Shown here piece by piece: positions 24,443-32,052 of a stretch of DNA of 64,000 nt; positions within the stretch are counted from its first letter, which is position 1, and each line of letters begins with the position of its first letter. Under the pieces are notes generated by a model. That model was not told the DNA's origin and did not search any database. It saw only the letters and a list, made by a program, of their open reading frames with translations. Origin of the DNA: Paenibacillus sabuli (lineage in GTDB: Bacteria > Bacillota > Bacilli > Paenibacillales > Paenibacillaceae); contig NZ_JACXIZ010000016.1 in assembly GCF_014705605.1 (NCBI RefSeq), forward strand, positions 124,001 to 188,000, read 5' to 3'. The position numbers and the translations under genes were made by a program.

Positions 24443-27183
24443 GATTCCTCCTCCAGTGGCAAGCGTAGCGTCATGCATGTGCCGATCCCCTCCCGGCCCG
24501 ACGGCTGCAGGCCATACGATGCGCCGTACTCCAGGACGATCCGCTCGTGCACGTTGGCGAGTCCGTGATGCGTGGTCTGTGCCTGATCGCGCAGCAACCG
24601 CTGCACCTCCTGCAGACGGGCGGCGGACATGCCGCATCCGTCGTCGTCGACCGTGAGGATGAGCGCCGCTTCCTCGCGCCGGCTCTCGATGCGAATCGTC
24701 AGCAGGCCCGCTTGGCCCAGTCCGTGATGAATCGCATTTTCGACGAGCGGCTGCAGGATGAACTTCGGCACCTTGCACCCGAGATCATGCGGCGCAATCG
24801 CAAGCGCGAGCGCGAGCCGTCCGGGGTGGCGGATGCGCTGAATCTCGAAGTAGTGCCGCACATGCTCGGCTTCTTCGTCCAGTCGCACGCGCTCCCGGGT
24901 GCCGTACAGGCTGCTCTTGAGGAAGCGCGCCGTCGCCTTCAGCATCTCGCTTGCCTCGGCGCGCTTGTCGACCTTGAGCAGCAGCAGGATCGAGCTGAAC
25001 AGATTGTGCAGGAAGTGCGGATTGATCTGTGCCTGCAGCGCTTGCAGCAGCAGCTTGTTGATTCGCCGGTCCATGGCGGCGTTCTCCGCCTCGCGCTCGC
25101 GCAGCTCGCCGGTCATCGTCTCGAGCCGTCCCAGCATGCTGTTGAACTTGCCGGCGAGAATGGCGAACTCGAAGTCGCTCGTACTCCCGTCCATGCGTAC
25201 TGACTGGTCCTGCGGATAGCGCTCCATTGTGCGGATCGCTTTGCGAATCGGCGTCGTCATGCGGCGCCCCAGCGCCAAGGAGCAGAGGATCAGGATCGTG
25301 AGCATCGCCGCCAGCTCCAGCGTATACAGCAGGACGAGGATGTAGCGCTGCTTCTCCCAGACCGACGGCATGGCGAAGCCGAGCGTCCATTGTCCCGCGC
25401 GGAGCGGCACCTGCACCAGCAAGCTGCGGCCGTCGCTTCCATCCACATAGCGGTAATCCTGTCGTGCCTGCTGCATGTCGGCAAATGCGTCTGCGAACCG
25501 GTCGGCGTCCTGCCTCGCGGCGAGGCCGCTGATCAGATGGACGCGTCCCCCCGTCTCTCGCAGCATCATGGCCGCGGCGAACCGATCCGTCACGTGCAAG
25601 CTGCTGCGCAGCAGCTCCTCGACGGTGAAGGCGATTGTCCCGATGTTGTCGAAGGCATGGGTGCGCCCCGGCTCCTTGCTCAAGTAGCGGACGCCCCGAC
25701 TGAACATGAGCAGCGGCGTCCCCGCCTCGCTCGATGCTTCGACGCGCATCGTCTGCGTTCCGGCGGCTGCCGCCAGCTCGGCCGGCTCGCCGGGTAGCGG
25801 CGGATACGCGTCGGAGGTGGAATAGATCGGCCGTTGCCCGGCATCGAAGATGGCAATGCTGCGCAGCTTCTGATTGATGATCCCTTTGCGAACGAGCAGA
25901 TCGGAGAGGGTCGGACCGAGATCTGCCGCCGGCTCCGGCTCCTGATTGGCCGCGAACAGCAGGTCCTGCATCTCGCGGTTGAGCGAGAGGTAGCGCAAGT
26001 AAGCGTCGTAGCCTTGAATATCGCTGTCCATGCCCACTGCCGCTTGCCGGAACAGACGCATGGCGTCCTGCCGGGTATTCGTGTCGATCATCGATTCGAA
26101 TTCGTGGAAGGAAATGAGAATCATCCCGGTCACGGGAAGGACGAGCATCGCAAAAAAAGCCAGCAGCTTGCGGTAAACGCTTGCATGTCCCTGATACGCG
26201 GCGATGTAATCGCGCAGCGGCCGGCGATCCTCAAAGTCGCGCACGGCTCGCAGCCGCTCGATAAACGCGTACAACGGGCGCAGCATGCGCCGGGCCGCGA
26301 AGCGCGCGCCAATGGCGAAAACGAGGAACAGGGCTGCGCCGATTCCTACCAGTCGCCACATAATCCGCCGCAGGCTGGCATCGAGCTGGTCGGTTTGTTT
26401 TTGCAGCAGATAAAGGCTGCCGTCCTCCAGCTCAAGCCCGGATACAATGCGGCCGTCTAGCAGCTGCGTCGTGACTTGTCCTGGTTCGTCCCGTCCCGGT
26501 TCATTCTGAAGCGCCAATTCGGCAGGGGATACGGCGCCGGGCTCCCCGTACACCGTGCGGCCGTCGGTATTGTGCCGCTGCAGCTTGATCCCGCCCATGT
26601 CGGCCAACCGCTGCAGGTCGAGCACGGCCACGACCGAGACGCCGCTGGCGGTCCGGGCCGCGATGAGCTGCTCCTCCATGAGCTGCTCCGGCGCGAGCCT
26701 GGTTCCCTCCGGACGCCAATACTCCTGCAGCAGCTCGCGCAGGTAGGCGGTGGATGCTTCCGGGGAGGCCTCTGCCGCCGTGCGGTCGGTGTAGGCGATC
26801 AACTCGTGCTGAACCGAGGTGCCGAGCAGCAGATTGTCCTGATAGAGAAAGATGGCTTGAAATTCCCGGTTCGAGTACAGGAACGTCCTCAGGTCGGGAT
26901 AGAGCTCGAAGGTATCCTTCAGGGTGCCGAGATTGTCGTTGGATAGCCCGGGGAAGCTGCGCTGGAAGTCGTCCACGAAAAACTGATAATTGGCCTTGCT
27001 CTTGCGAATGCGAGATTCCATCGTCTCGATGCTCAAGGCCAGCTCGCTTTCATTGGTGGCTTTCATCTGCTCCAAAATGATCGTTTTGGCCGCGACGTAG
27101 CTGATCATGGTGGCCAACATCATGAAGGCCGCCATGAGTCCGAGGAACAGGAGATTCAATTTTGATCGAAAGGATAGATTCAT
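24439..27183 (-). CDS. YesM-like sensor histidine kinase with two tandem sensor modules
   Basis: A 914-residue kinase, about 300 residues longer than usual for YesM. Membrane segments lie near residues 11-33, 272-296, 345-365 and 616-640, so there are two extracellular sensor domains: about 34-270, and a cache-like one about 366-615. HAMP follows, then QINPHFLHNLF with the phosphorylated His723, and ATPase motifs LQPLVENAIHHGL and VDDDGCGM. Between segments 2 and 3 is a HAMP-like remnant (RRMLRPLYAFIERLR). GAGG lies 9 bases before the ATG. The gene is coupled to the response regulator. The architecture looks like a fusion of two YesM-type sensors and may integrate two ligands. Confidence 0.9.
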   Translation of the reverse strand: MNLSFRSKLNLLFLGLMAAFMMLATMISYVAAKTIILEQMKATNESELALSIETMESRIRKSKANYQFFVDDFQRSFPGLSNDNLGTLKDTFELYPDLRTFLYSNREFQAIFLYQDNLLLGTSVQHELIAYTDRTAAEASPEASTAYLRELLQEYWRPEGTRLAPEQLMEEQLIAARTASGVSVVAVLDLQRLADMGGIKLQRHNTDGRTVYGEPGAVSPAELALQNEPGRDEPGQVTTQLLDGRIVSGLELEDGSLYLLQKQTDQLDASLRRIMWRLVGIGAALFLVFAIGARFAARRMLRPLYAFIERLRAVRDFEDRRPLRDYIAAYQGHASVYRKLLAFFAMLVLPVTGMILISFHEFESMIDTNTRQDAMRLFRQAAVGMDSDIQGYDAYLRYLSLNREMQDLLFAANQEPEPAADLGPTLSDLLVRKGIINQKLRSIAIFDAGQRPIYSTSDAYPPLPGEPAELAAAAGTQTMRVEASSEAGTPLLMFSRGVRYLSKEPGRTHAFDNIGTIAFTVEELLRSSLHVTDRFAAAMMLRETGGRVHLISGLAARQDADRFADAFADMQQARQDYRYVDGSDGRSLLVQVPLRAGQWTLGFAMPSVWEKQRYILVLLYTLELAAMLTILILCSLALGRRMTTPIRKAIRTMERYPQDQSVRMDGSTSDFEFAILAGKFNSMLGRLETMTGELREREAENAAMDRRINKLLLQALQAQINPHFLHNLFSSILLLLKVDKRAEASEMLKATARFLKSSLYGTRERVRLDEEAEHVRHYFEIQRIRHPGRLALALAIAPHDLGCKVPKFILQPLVENAIHHGLGQAGLLTIRIESRREEAALILTVDDDGCGMSAARLQEVQRLLRDQAQTTHHGLANVHERIVLEYGASYGLQPSGREGIGTCMTLRLPLEEES

Positions 27184-27248
27184 GGGCGAAACCTCGCAGG
27201 TTAATAAGCAGATTGTGATGTCATAACCGTTTGGGAAGCGAATTCATA

Positions 27249-27300
27249 ATTATACCAAATTTCTACCAATTTGAAAACAAGAATTCATCAGGTATGAATT
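27249..27300 (-). promoter_or_regulatory. Promoter and inverted-repeat operator for the tandem-sensor kinase
   Basis: On the minus strand, TTTTCA (27277-27272), 17 bases, then an extended -10 TGGTATAAT ending at 27249. Just upstream is the perfect inverted repeat AATTCAT-N5-ATGAATT (27282-27300), and a third AATTCAT copy lies at 27241-27247. The repeats may bind a regulator. The 27184-27358 spacer has no gene. Confidence 0.5.
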
Positions 27301-27358
27301 AAAGTCAAGTGCCCGCAGAGGCTATGGTACAATCTGGGTATTGCAAGGGCCGCTCTCC

Positions 27359-27694
27359 TTATTCCAAGGCTTTACGCAGCTCTTTCAAAGCATGAAGCAG
27401 GCTTGCAATCTGTTCGTCGGACAGCCCGGCAATAAGTTGTTCCCATTCTTCTATGTGCGCATGAGGATGGGACGGATCGGTTGTCAATTGATTTGCAACG
27501 TTATGAAGAGGCACATCGAGCGAGGTTAAAATTTTTTCGAATGTTTTCATTGTAAAGTTGATTTCGCCCCGCTCAACAGCGCCGATATAGCGGTAATCCA
27601 ATCCGGTGACGTCGGAAAGGTTATCTTGCGTAAGTCCCTTGGACTTGCGCAGGGCTCGTATTTTATTGCCTATAATTTTGCTTAGCGCATCCAT
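27359..27694 (-). CDS. SinR-like XRE-family repressor
   Basis: A 111-residue DNA-binding protein. The first ~65 residues are a Cro/C1-type helix-turn-helix (IRALRKSKGLTQDNLSDVTG, then YIGAVERGEINFTMKTFEKI); the C terminus (about 80-111) is a short amphipathic stretch rich in Leu and Glu that could mediate multimerisation as in SinR-type proteins. GAGGTGG precedes the ATG. It is divergent from a small coiled-coil protein gene at 27831, and the spacer between them carries two perfect palindromes, so it probably controls itself and that neighbour. Targets beyond this are unknown. Confidence 0.85.
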   Translation of the reverse strand: MDALSKIIGNKIRALRKSKGLTQDNLSDVTGLDYRYIGAVERGEINFTMKTFEKILTSLDVPLHNVANQLTTDPSHPHAHIEEWEQLIAGLSDEQIASLLHALKELRKALE

Positions 27695-27750
27695 ATGACC
27701 ACCTCTTCCTATAACTTTAGGTCAGAGTGTGCAATTTATGCAGGGTATTG

Positions 27751-27793
27751 TATATAGCTATATAGAAGTAAAACTATATATTTATAGTATAAT
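27751..27793. promoter_or_regulatory. Palindromic operator cluster between divergent genes
   Basis: TATATAGCTATATA (27751-27764) is a perfect 14-bp palindrome, and ACTATA-TATT-TATAGT (27773-27788) is a perfect 6-bp inverted repeat. TATAAT (27788-27793) is a -10 candidate for the plus gene; TACAAT on the minus strand lies just past the first palindrome. Both look like sites for the divergent XRE repressor. Confidence 0.45.
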
Positions 27794-27830
27794 AGCAAAA
27801 GCTTTAGCGACTACAAGGCGGTGCCGCAGC

Positions 27831-28145
27831 ATGAATGATACCCGAATGGACATGTACAATCGATTGATCGAGCGGGAGGACCAGCTCCATGCGCGTCTGG
27901 AGGCGCTGGAGCAGAGTCAGGAGCTCGTATATGATGAAGCGTATCGGCGCGGCAGCGTGCATGGCCGCGCGATGCTGCTGGAGACCTTGCAGGCGCTGCA
28001 CAAGATGGAGAGCGAACGCCGTCAGATGCTGCTGCGCGTCAAGCTTGCACGGGCCCTGCTGGCTCACGAAATGCACCGGCAGCAGGATGAGCAGGCGGAG
28101 CAGACAGGAGAGCAGGCGGGCTCGGGCGAGCCGGGATCACGCTAA
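27831..28145 (+). CDS. Small charged coiled-coil protein of unknown function
   Basis: A 104-residue protein I do not recognise. The start at ATG 27831 has AAGGCGG about 9 bases upstream; the longer open frame to 27729 runs through the AT-rich operator region and is not used. The sequence is almost wholly helical and charged, with heptad-like spacing (RLIEREDQLHARLEALEQSQ, later RRQMLLRVKLARALLAHEM), ending in a low-complexity Gln/Glu/Gly tail. There are no membrane segments and no metal motif. It is divergent from an XRE repressor and probably regulated by it, which suggests a regulatory or partner role, but nothing more can be said. Its stop overlaps the left edge of the opposite-strand terminator. 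Confidence 0.65.
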   Translation: MNDTRMDMYNRLIEREDQLHARLEALEQSQELVYDEAYRRGSVHGRAMLLETLQALHKMESERRQMLLRVKLARALLAHEMHRQQDEQAEQTGEQAGSGEPGSR

Positions 28146-28194
28146 AAAAGCGAAACGCGCTGCATCGCCAGAGCGCATCGCAGCACATTTCGCT
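28143..28194 (-). terminator. Rho-independent terminator of the VLRF1-like gene
   Basis: On the minus strand AGCGAAA...TTTCGCT (28194-28149) encloses GTGCTGC/GCAGCGC pairing and is followed by TTTTTT. It begins 49 bases after the stop at 28244. Confidence 0.8.
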
Positions 28195-28243
28195 AGAAAG
28201 TATTCGATTTTGACTTTGCTTGTCTCACGCTCTCGGGACAAAA

Positions 28244-29038
28244 TCAAATGGCGGCGTAGACCTCGCGCAGCACCTGCGGGCCGGGCAGGCCGTTCATGTT
28301 TTTGGGCACGATGCGGCGCGGGCCGCGGTGCAGCTCCTTGTCGAGATCGGCAATTAGCTTGGCTTCGCCGGTCAGGACGAGCTCGTCCCACTTGCCGGTG
28401 CGCGCATGCTTGTCCAGGATCGTCGCCATCTCCCGCAGCCAGCGCTGGCGGTTGACGATGAGGCGCTTCTTGTAGCTGTCCTTGTGCGTGGCGCCCGAGG
28501 CGTGGCGGCTCGCCGGGGCGGTGCCCAGCTTCTCCCGCCAGTTCTCGGTCTCGACGTCCCACTCGTAGTGGTGCTCCTCGAGCACCTCGCCGAGCAGCGT
28601 GTGCAGCACACAGACGCTGTCGCCGCCGATCTGCACGATGCCCAGCGCCGGATAGCGCTCCAGCGTCCGCTCCAGCTCGTCCAGCATCGGCTGCTCCCTC
28701 CAATGGAAGTCGTCCGCGACCGGGACGTGCACGCGCTCCAGCAGCAGCAGCTCGCCGGACCCGCTCATCGCCAGCACGAGGCCCCGTCTCAGCTCGCCGT
28801 GATGCGCCTCCAGCAGCCCTTCGACACGCGGCTGCAGTCGATCGAGGTCCTGCGCCTGCGCGCCTTCCCCTTCGGCATGCGCATACTCGCGCAGCCGCTT
28901 CATGCCGTTCTTGAGCCGCAGCCGCCAGGCCGACTGGCGGCCGGGATCGGGCTCGGTGTTCAGATAGATCGTCAGCACCCGCTGCTTGGACTCGGGACCG
29001 TACTGCTTGAGATTGCTCAGGCGTTGTTGCAGCTTCAT
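28244..29038 (-). CDS. VLRF1-like aeRF1-type release factor family protein
   Basis: A 264-residue protein resembling bacterial relatives of the archaeo-eukaryotic release factor eRF1 (baeRF family 10 / VLRF1 type). The visible family features are the N-terminal VLTIYLNTEPDP followed by a helical LKNGMKRLREYA, then VPVADDFHWREQPMLDELE and a C-terminal segment with RRIVPKNMNG. VLRF1-type proteins in eukaryotes release stalled peptides from ribosomes; whether this one acts on ribosomes is not established. The start at 29038 has AAGGAGG nine bases upstream; a longer frame lacks one. It is monocistronic, ending in a strong terminator. Confidence 0.75.
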   Translation of the reverse strand: MKLQQRLSNLKQYGPESKQRVLTIYLNTEPDPGRQSAWRLRLKNGMKRLREYAHAEGEGAQAQDLDRLQPRVEGLLEAHHGELRRGLVLAMSGSGELLLLERVHVPVADDFHWREQPMLDELERTLERYPALGIVQIGGDSVCVLHTLLGEVLEEHHYEWDVETENWREKLGTAPASRHASGATHKDSYKKRLIVNRQRWLREMATILDKHARTGKWDELVLTGEAKLIADLDKELHRGPRRIVPKNMNGLPGPQVLREVYAAI

Positions 29039-29182
29039 TCGCCTACCTCCTTTGCAGATGTCCCCTCTATTACCACTACCCGGAAGCGGCTGAACCGCGA
29101 ATGAGACGATTCTAACCAAGTCGCTTCCAGACCATCCCGGTTAGCTTCCGCGCAACGTGCCGCTCACCGGGTCCGGCAGGCG

Positions 29183-30088
29183 TCAGCGCGCCTGCTCGAC
29201 GTCCATGAGCTCGACGCGGCGCGGATACGAGATCTGCACACCGTAGGTCCGCAGCTCCTCGATCAGCAGCTTGCGCATGACGTTGCAGGCCGTCCAGTAA
29301 TGCGTATCCGTCACGAGACAGGTGGCGGTATACTTGGCGCCGAGCGCCGCATTCTCGACGTCGGTGATGCCGTACAGCTGCGGCGGCTCGATGACCTGTC
29401 CCTTGTCGTCGAGCAGGAACAGATGCGGCATCTCGCCGACCATCTTCTCCGAGATGGCGTTGACTGCATTCTCCACGGCGGACGGATCGGTCTCGTACGG
29501 CACCGTGATGTTGACGATCGCCCGCATCCGGTCGCGGTTGTAGTTCTGACTGACCTTGATCTCCGAATTCTGAATGACGACGACGTGCTGGGCCCAGGTG
29601 CGAATCTTGGTCGCGCGCAGGCCGACGCTGACGACCGTGCCGTTGATCTCGCCGTTGTTGATCGTCACATAGTCGCCCACTGAGAATTGGTCCTCGAAGA
29701 TGATGAAGAAGCCGGTGATCAAGTCCTTGACCAGCGTCTGCGCGCCGAAGCCGACCGCGAGGCCGATGACCCCCGCGCTGGCGATGACCGGCCCGATGTC
29801 CATGCCGATATTGCTCAGGCACAGCAGGGCGGCGATAATGAAGATGACGTAGCGCGTGAACGACATCAGCAGCGACTCGAGCGTGTCGCGCTGCTTCTGA
29901 TCCAGGCGCGAGATCGCGAAGGCCCGCTGGATGATCATCTGGCGCACCCGCAGCAGCACCCAGGTCAGCGCCAGGATGACGATCAGAATAATGGCCTTGC
30001 TCAGCACAAGTTGCAGATTGTCCGACCAATACGCCCAAGTGAAATATTGGCCAAATCCGCTCGATTGTTCCTCTAGCCAACTATCCAT
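29183..30088 (-). CDS. MscS-family mechanosensitive channel
   Basis: A 301-residue small-conductance mechanosensitive channel that opens under membrane tension to release solutes during osmotic downshock. Three membrane segments lie in the first ~140 residues; the pore-lining helix and beta domain junction read VGFGAQTLVKDLITGFFIIF followed by EDQFSVGDYV, the family hallmark. A mixed alpha/beta C terminus follows, ending in a short charged tail. The start at 30088 (MDSWLEE) has AAGGAG twelve bases upstream; in-frame ATGs at 30112 and 30139 are less likely. It is divergent from the Gfo/Idh/MocA gene; the spacer holds only promoter-like sequence. Confidence 0.92.
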   Translation of the reverse strand: MDSWLEEQSSGFGQYFTWAYWSDNLQLVLSKAIILIVILALTWVLLRVRQMIIQRAFAISRLDQKQRDTLESLLMSFTRYVIFIIAALLCLSNIGMDIGPVIASAGVIGLAVGFGAQTLVKDLITGFFIIFEDQFSVGDYVTINNGEINGTVVSVGLRATKIRTWAQHVVVIQNSEIKVSQNYNRDRMRAIVNITVPYETDPSAVENAVNAISEKMVGEMPHLFLLDDKGQVIEPPQLYGITDVENAALGAKYTATCLVTDTHYWTACNVMRKLLIEELRTYGVQISYPRRVELMDVEQAR

Positions 30089-30266
30089 TGCATTCTCAGT
30101 CTCCTTCCCCATAAAAAGATACGGTTCCCATTGTAACAAACTTGGCAGGCCGCATAAAGGACAGGATGAGCCGGGACTAGGAACAACTGGGAAGATAATG
30201 ATAGAATAAAAGCGAAGTGGACCAGAGATGGACAGGCAATAGAAATGGGAGGGTATCGATTACAAG

Positions 30267-31502
30267 ATGAAGGATCATCAGATGAAGCTGGCGCTCGTCG
30301 GCATCGGCGGCTACGGGCGCAATCATGCGCGGACCATCGCGGGACTGCAGCAGGACGGGCTGGCGCAGTGCGTGGCGTACGCCGATGTGCGGCTCGATGC
30401 GAATCCGGATGTCTGCGAGACGCTGAGCGGACTCGGCGCCGCATCGTACACGGATTACAAGGAGATGCTGGAGCGGCATCCGGAGGTCGATATCGTCGTC
30501 GTGTCGACGCCGATTCCGCTGCATGTGCCGATGTGCACCCACATCATGGAGGCCGGCTTCCATGTCCTGCTGGAAAAGCCGCCGGCTGTGACAATCCAGG
30601 ATATGAATGCGATTGCGGACGTGCAGCGCCGGACCGGCAAGCGCTGTCAGGTGGACTTTCAGAATACGTCGGGCCGGGCCTTCCGCGAGCTGCTCCGTAT
30701 GCTGGACGGCGGCGCCGTCGGCCGGCTGCAGCGGGTCACGGGGGTGGGACTGTGGAAGCGGACCTGGGCCTATTACCAGCGCACGCCATGGGCGGGCAAG
30801 CTGATCCATGGCGGCGCCTACGTGCTGGACGGCACGGTCAACAATGCGCTATCGCATCTGCTCAACAACTGCCTGATCGCGGCCGGCTCGGGGCGCATCC
30901 CCGCAGCGGTGCCGGTAGCGGCGCAGGCCGAGCTGTACAAGAGCATCGACATCGAATCGGAGAATACCGTCAGCGCGCGCGTCCGGACCGAGGGCGGCGT
31001 CGAAGTGCTCTACTATACGACGCAGAATCATGTCGCCAATGACACGCCGTACATCGTCGCCGAGGGCGACCGCGGCTCGATCCGCTGGAGCTACGACAAC
31101 AAGCTCGTCATCCGCGAGCATGATCAGGAGCCGCGTGAGGTCGCCTACGAGGCGGAGGACCTCAATCGCAATATGTACCTGAATCTGTTCGACGCGGTGC
31201 GCGGCGAAGGGGAGCTGTACTGCCCGCTCGAAGCGTGCCACAGCTTCGTGCTGGCGTCCAACGGCATCTTCGAATCGGCGCGCGGCATCGTCCGCATTCC
31301 GGACGCCTATGTCGGCACTCGTCCCGAGGGCGATACAGAGGCGATCGAGCTGAAGGACGCTGCCGCGCTGATTACGCAGGCCGCCGAGGAGGGCCTCCTG
31401 TACGCCGAGGCCGGCATCCCGTGGGCGACCGCGACGCCGGTGTTCGATCTGACCGGGTACACCCGCTTCGAGCTATTCCGCGAGGGCGCTTCCCCTAGCT
31501 AA
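30267..31502 (+). CDS. Gfo/Idh/MocA-family NAD(P)-dependent oxidoreductase
   Basis: A 411-residue cytoplasmic sugar or inositol dehydrogenase-like protein. The Rossmann motif is ALVGIGGYGRNHA near the N terminus, and the family EKP catalytic Lys motif appears as LLEKPPAVTIQDM near residue 103. The C-terminal half is the usual substrate-binding alpha/beta domain, with the length typical of the family. GGGAGGG lies about 13 bases before ATG 30267; ATG 30282 is a possible later start. The substrate cannot be told; it stands alone, not in the glycan locus. A MITE-like element begins 12 bases after the stop. Confidence 0.9.
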   Translation: MKDHQMKLALVGIGGYGRNHARTIAGLQQDGLAQCVAYADVRLDANPDVCETLSGLGAASYTDYKEMLERHPEVDIVVVSTPIPLHVPMCTHIMEAGFHVLLEKPPAVTIQDMNAIADVQRRTGKRCQVDFQNTSGRAFRELLRMLDGGAVGRLQRVTGVGLWKRTWAYYQRTPWAGKLIHGGAYVLDGTVNNALSHLLNNCLIAAGSGRIPAAVPVAAQAELYKSIDIESENTVSARVRTEGGVEVLYYTTQNHVANDTPYIVAEGDRGSIRWSYDNKLVIREHDQEPREVAYEAEDLNRNMYLNLFDAVRGEGELYCPLEACHSFVLASNGIFESARGIVRIPDAYVGTRPEGDTEAIELKDAAALITQAAEEGLLYAEAGIPWATATPVFDLTGYTRFELFREGASPS

Positions 31503-31513
31503 GGGCCGGGCGA

Positions 31514-31725
31514 CTAAAAAGTGGTGAAAAAGTGCCAGAGTGGCCGAAAATGCGTTGGAGAAAAGCTTATGCTTCCGAAGTACGTTCTTGCAGAACGTTT
31601 TAAGCGTTCGCCATCTTGCTCCTCGATTCCTTCCTCTAATAAGGTTAGTTTCAAGGAATCGGGGAGGAACGGCGATCGGAAACGCATTTCGGGCACGGCG
31701 GCTTTACTTTTTCACCACAATTTAG
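31514..31725. mobile_element. MITE-like element with terminal inverted repeats
   Basis: About 212 bases with no gene. The ends are inverted: GTGGTGAAAAAGT (31521-31533) and ACTTTTTCACCAC (31706-31718), extended outward by CTAAA/TTTAG, and inward by the imperfect pair CCGAAAATGCGTT / AACGCATTTCGG. Two internal hairpins are visible (ACGTTCT-TGC-AGAACGT near 31582-31598, and CTCGATTCCTT / AAGGAATCGGG near 31622-31661). The right end supplies the stop codon of the Dabb gene. No transposase is present, so it would be non-autonomous. Confidence 0.6.
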
Positions 31726-32009
31726 CGCATCGCGTCCGCGAAATCGATCTCCAGGAAGCGCGAGACCTCGGTCAGCCAGCGCTGCTCCACAAAAGCAGTG
31801 TGATCGGGGTGCGCGTTGTACGCGTCATAATCGGCTTGGCTGGCGAAGTCCATGGAAAAGCCAAAGGCGTAATCGTTTTTGGCGCTCGTCTGGCGGCAGA
31901 CGCGAAATTGCGTCACCTGCGGAATCGCCGACAGGATGCGGCGACCGTCCTCAAGGAACGTCCGCTCCTCGGGCGAACCGGAGGCGTGCTTGAGCGTGAA
32001 GATCACCAT
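31722..32009 (-). CDS. Dabb-family (stress-responsive A/B barrel) protein with unclear start
   Basis: A small protein of 95 residues from the first ATG, matching the Dabb dimeric alpha/beta-barrel family (MVIFTLKH, later YAFGFSMDFASQADYDAYNAHPDH). Family members usually begin one step earlier with M-I-R-H-(I/M)-V; here the frame upstream reads INPHTQPIRHMVIF but contains no ATG, GTG or TTG. A perfect AAGGAGG overlaps the stop of the upstream gene (32053) and lies 8 bases before an in-frame ATC at 32039, while the ATG at 32009 has no ribosome-binding site. Initiation at ATC, or a start lost by mutation, is possible. The function of most Dabb proteins is unknown. Its stop codon lies in the MITE-like element. 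Confidence 0.8.
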   Translation of the reverse strand: MVIFTLKHASGSPEERTFLEDGRRILSAIPQVTQFRVCRQTSAKNDYAFGFSMDFASQADYDAYNAHPDHTAFVEQRWLTEVSRFLEIDFADAMR

Positions 32010-32052
32010 GTGACGGATCGGCTGCGTGTGCGGGTTGATGAATAGGACCTCC

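Noticed and set aside
24443-24778. N-terminal extension of the minus-strand response regulator
   Set aside because: It lies within the kinase gene, encodes Arg/Gly-rich filler, and the receiver domain begins normally at the ATG after GGAGGAGG.
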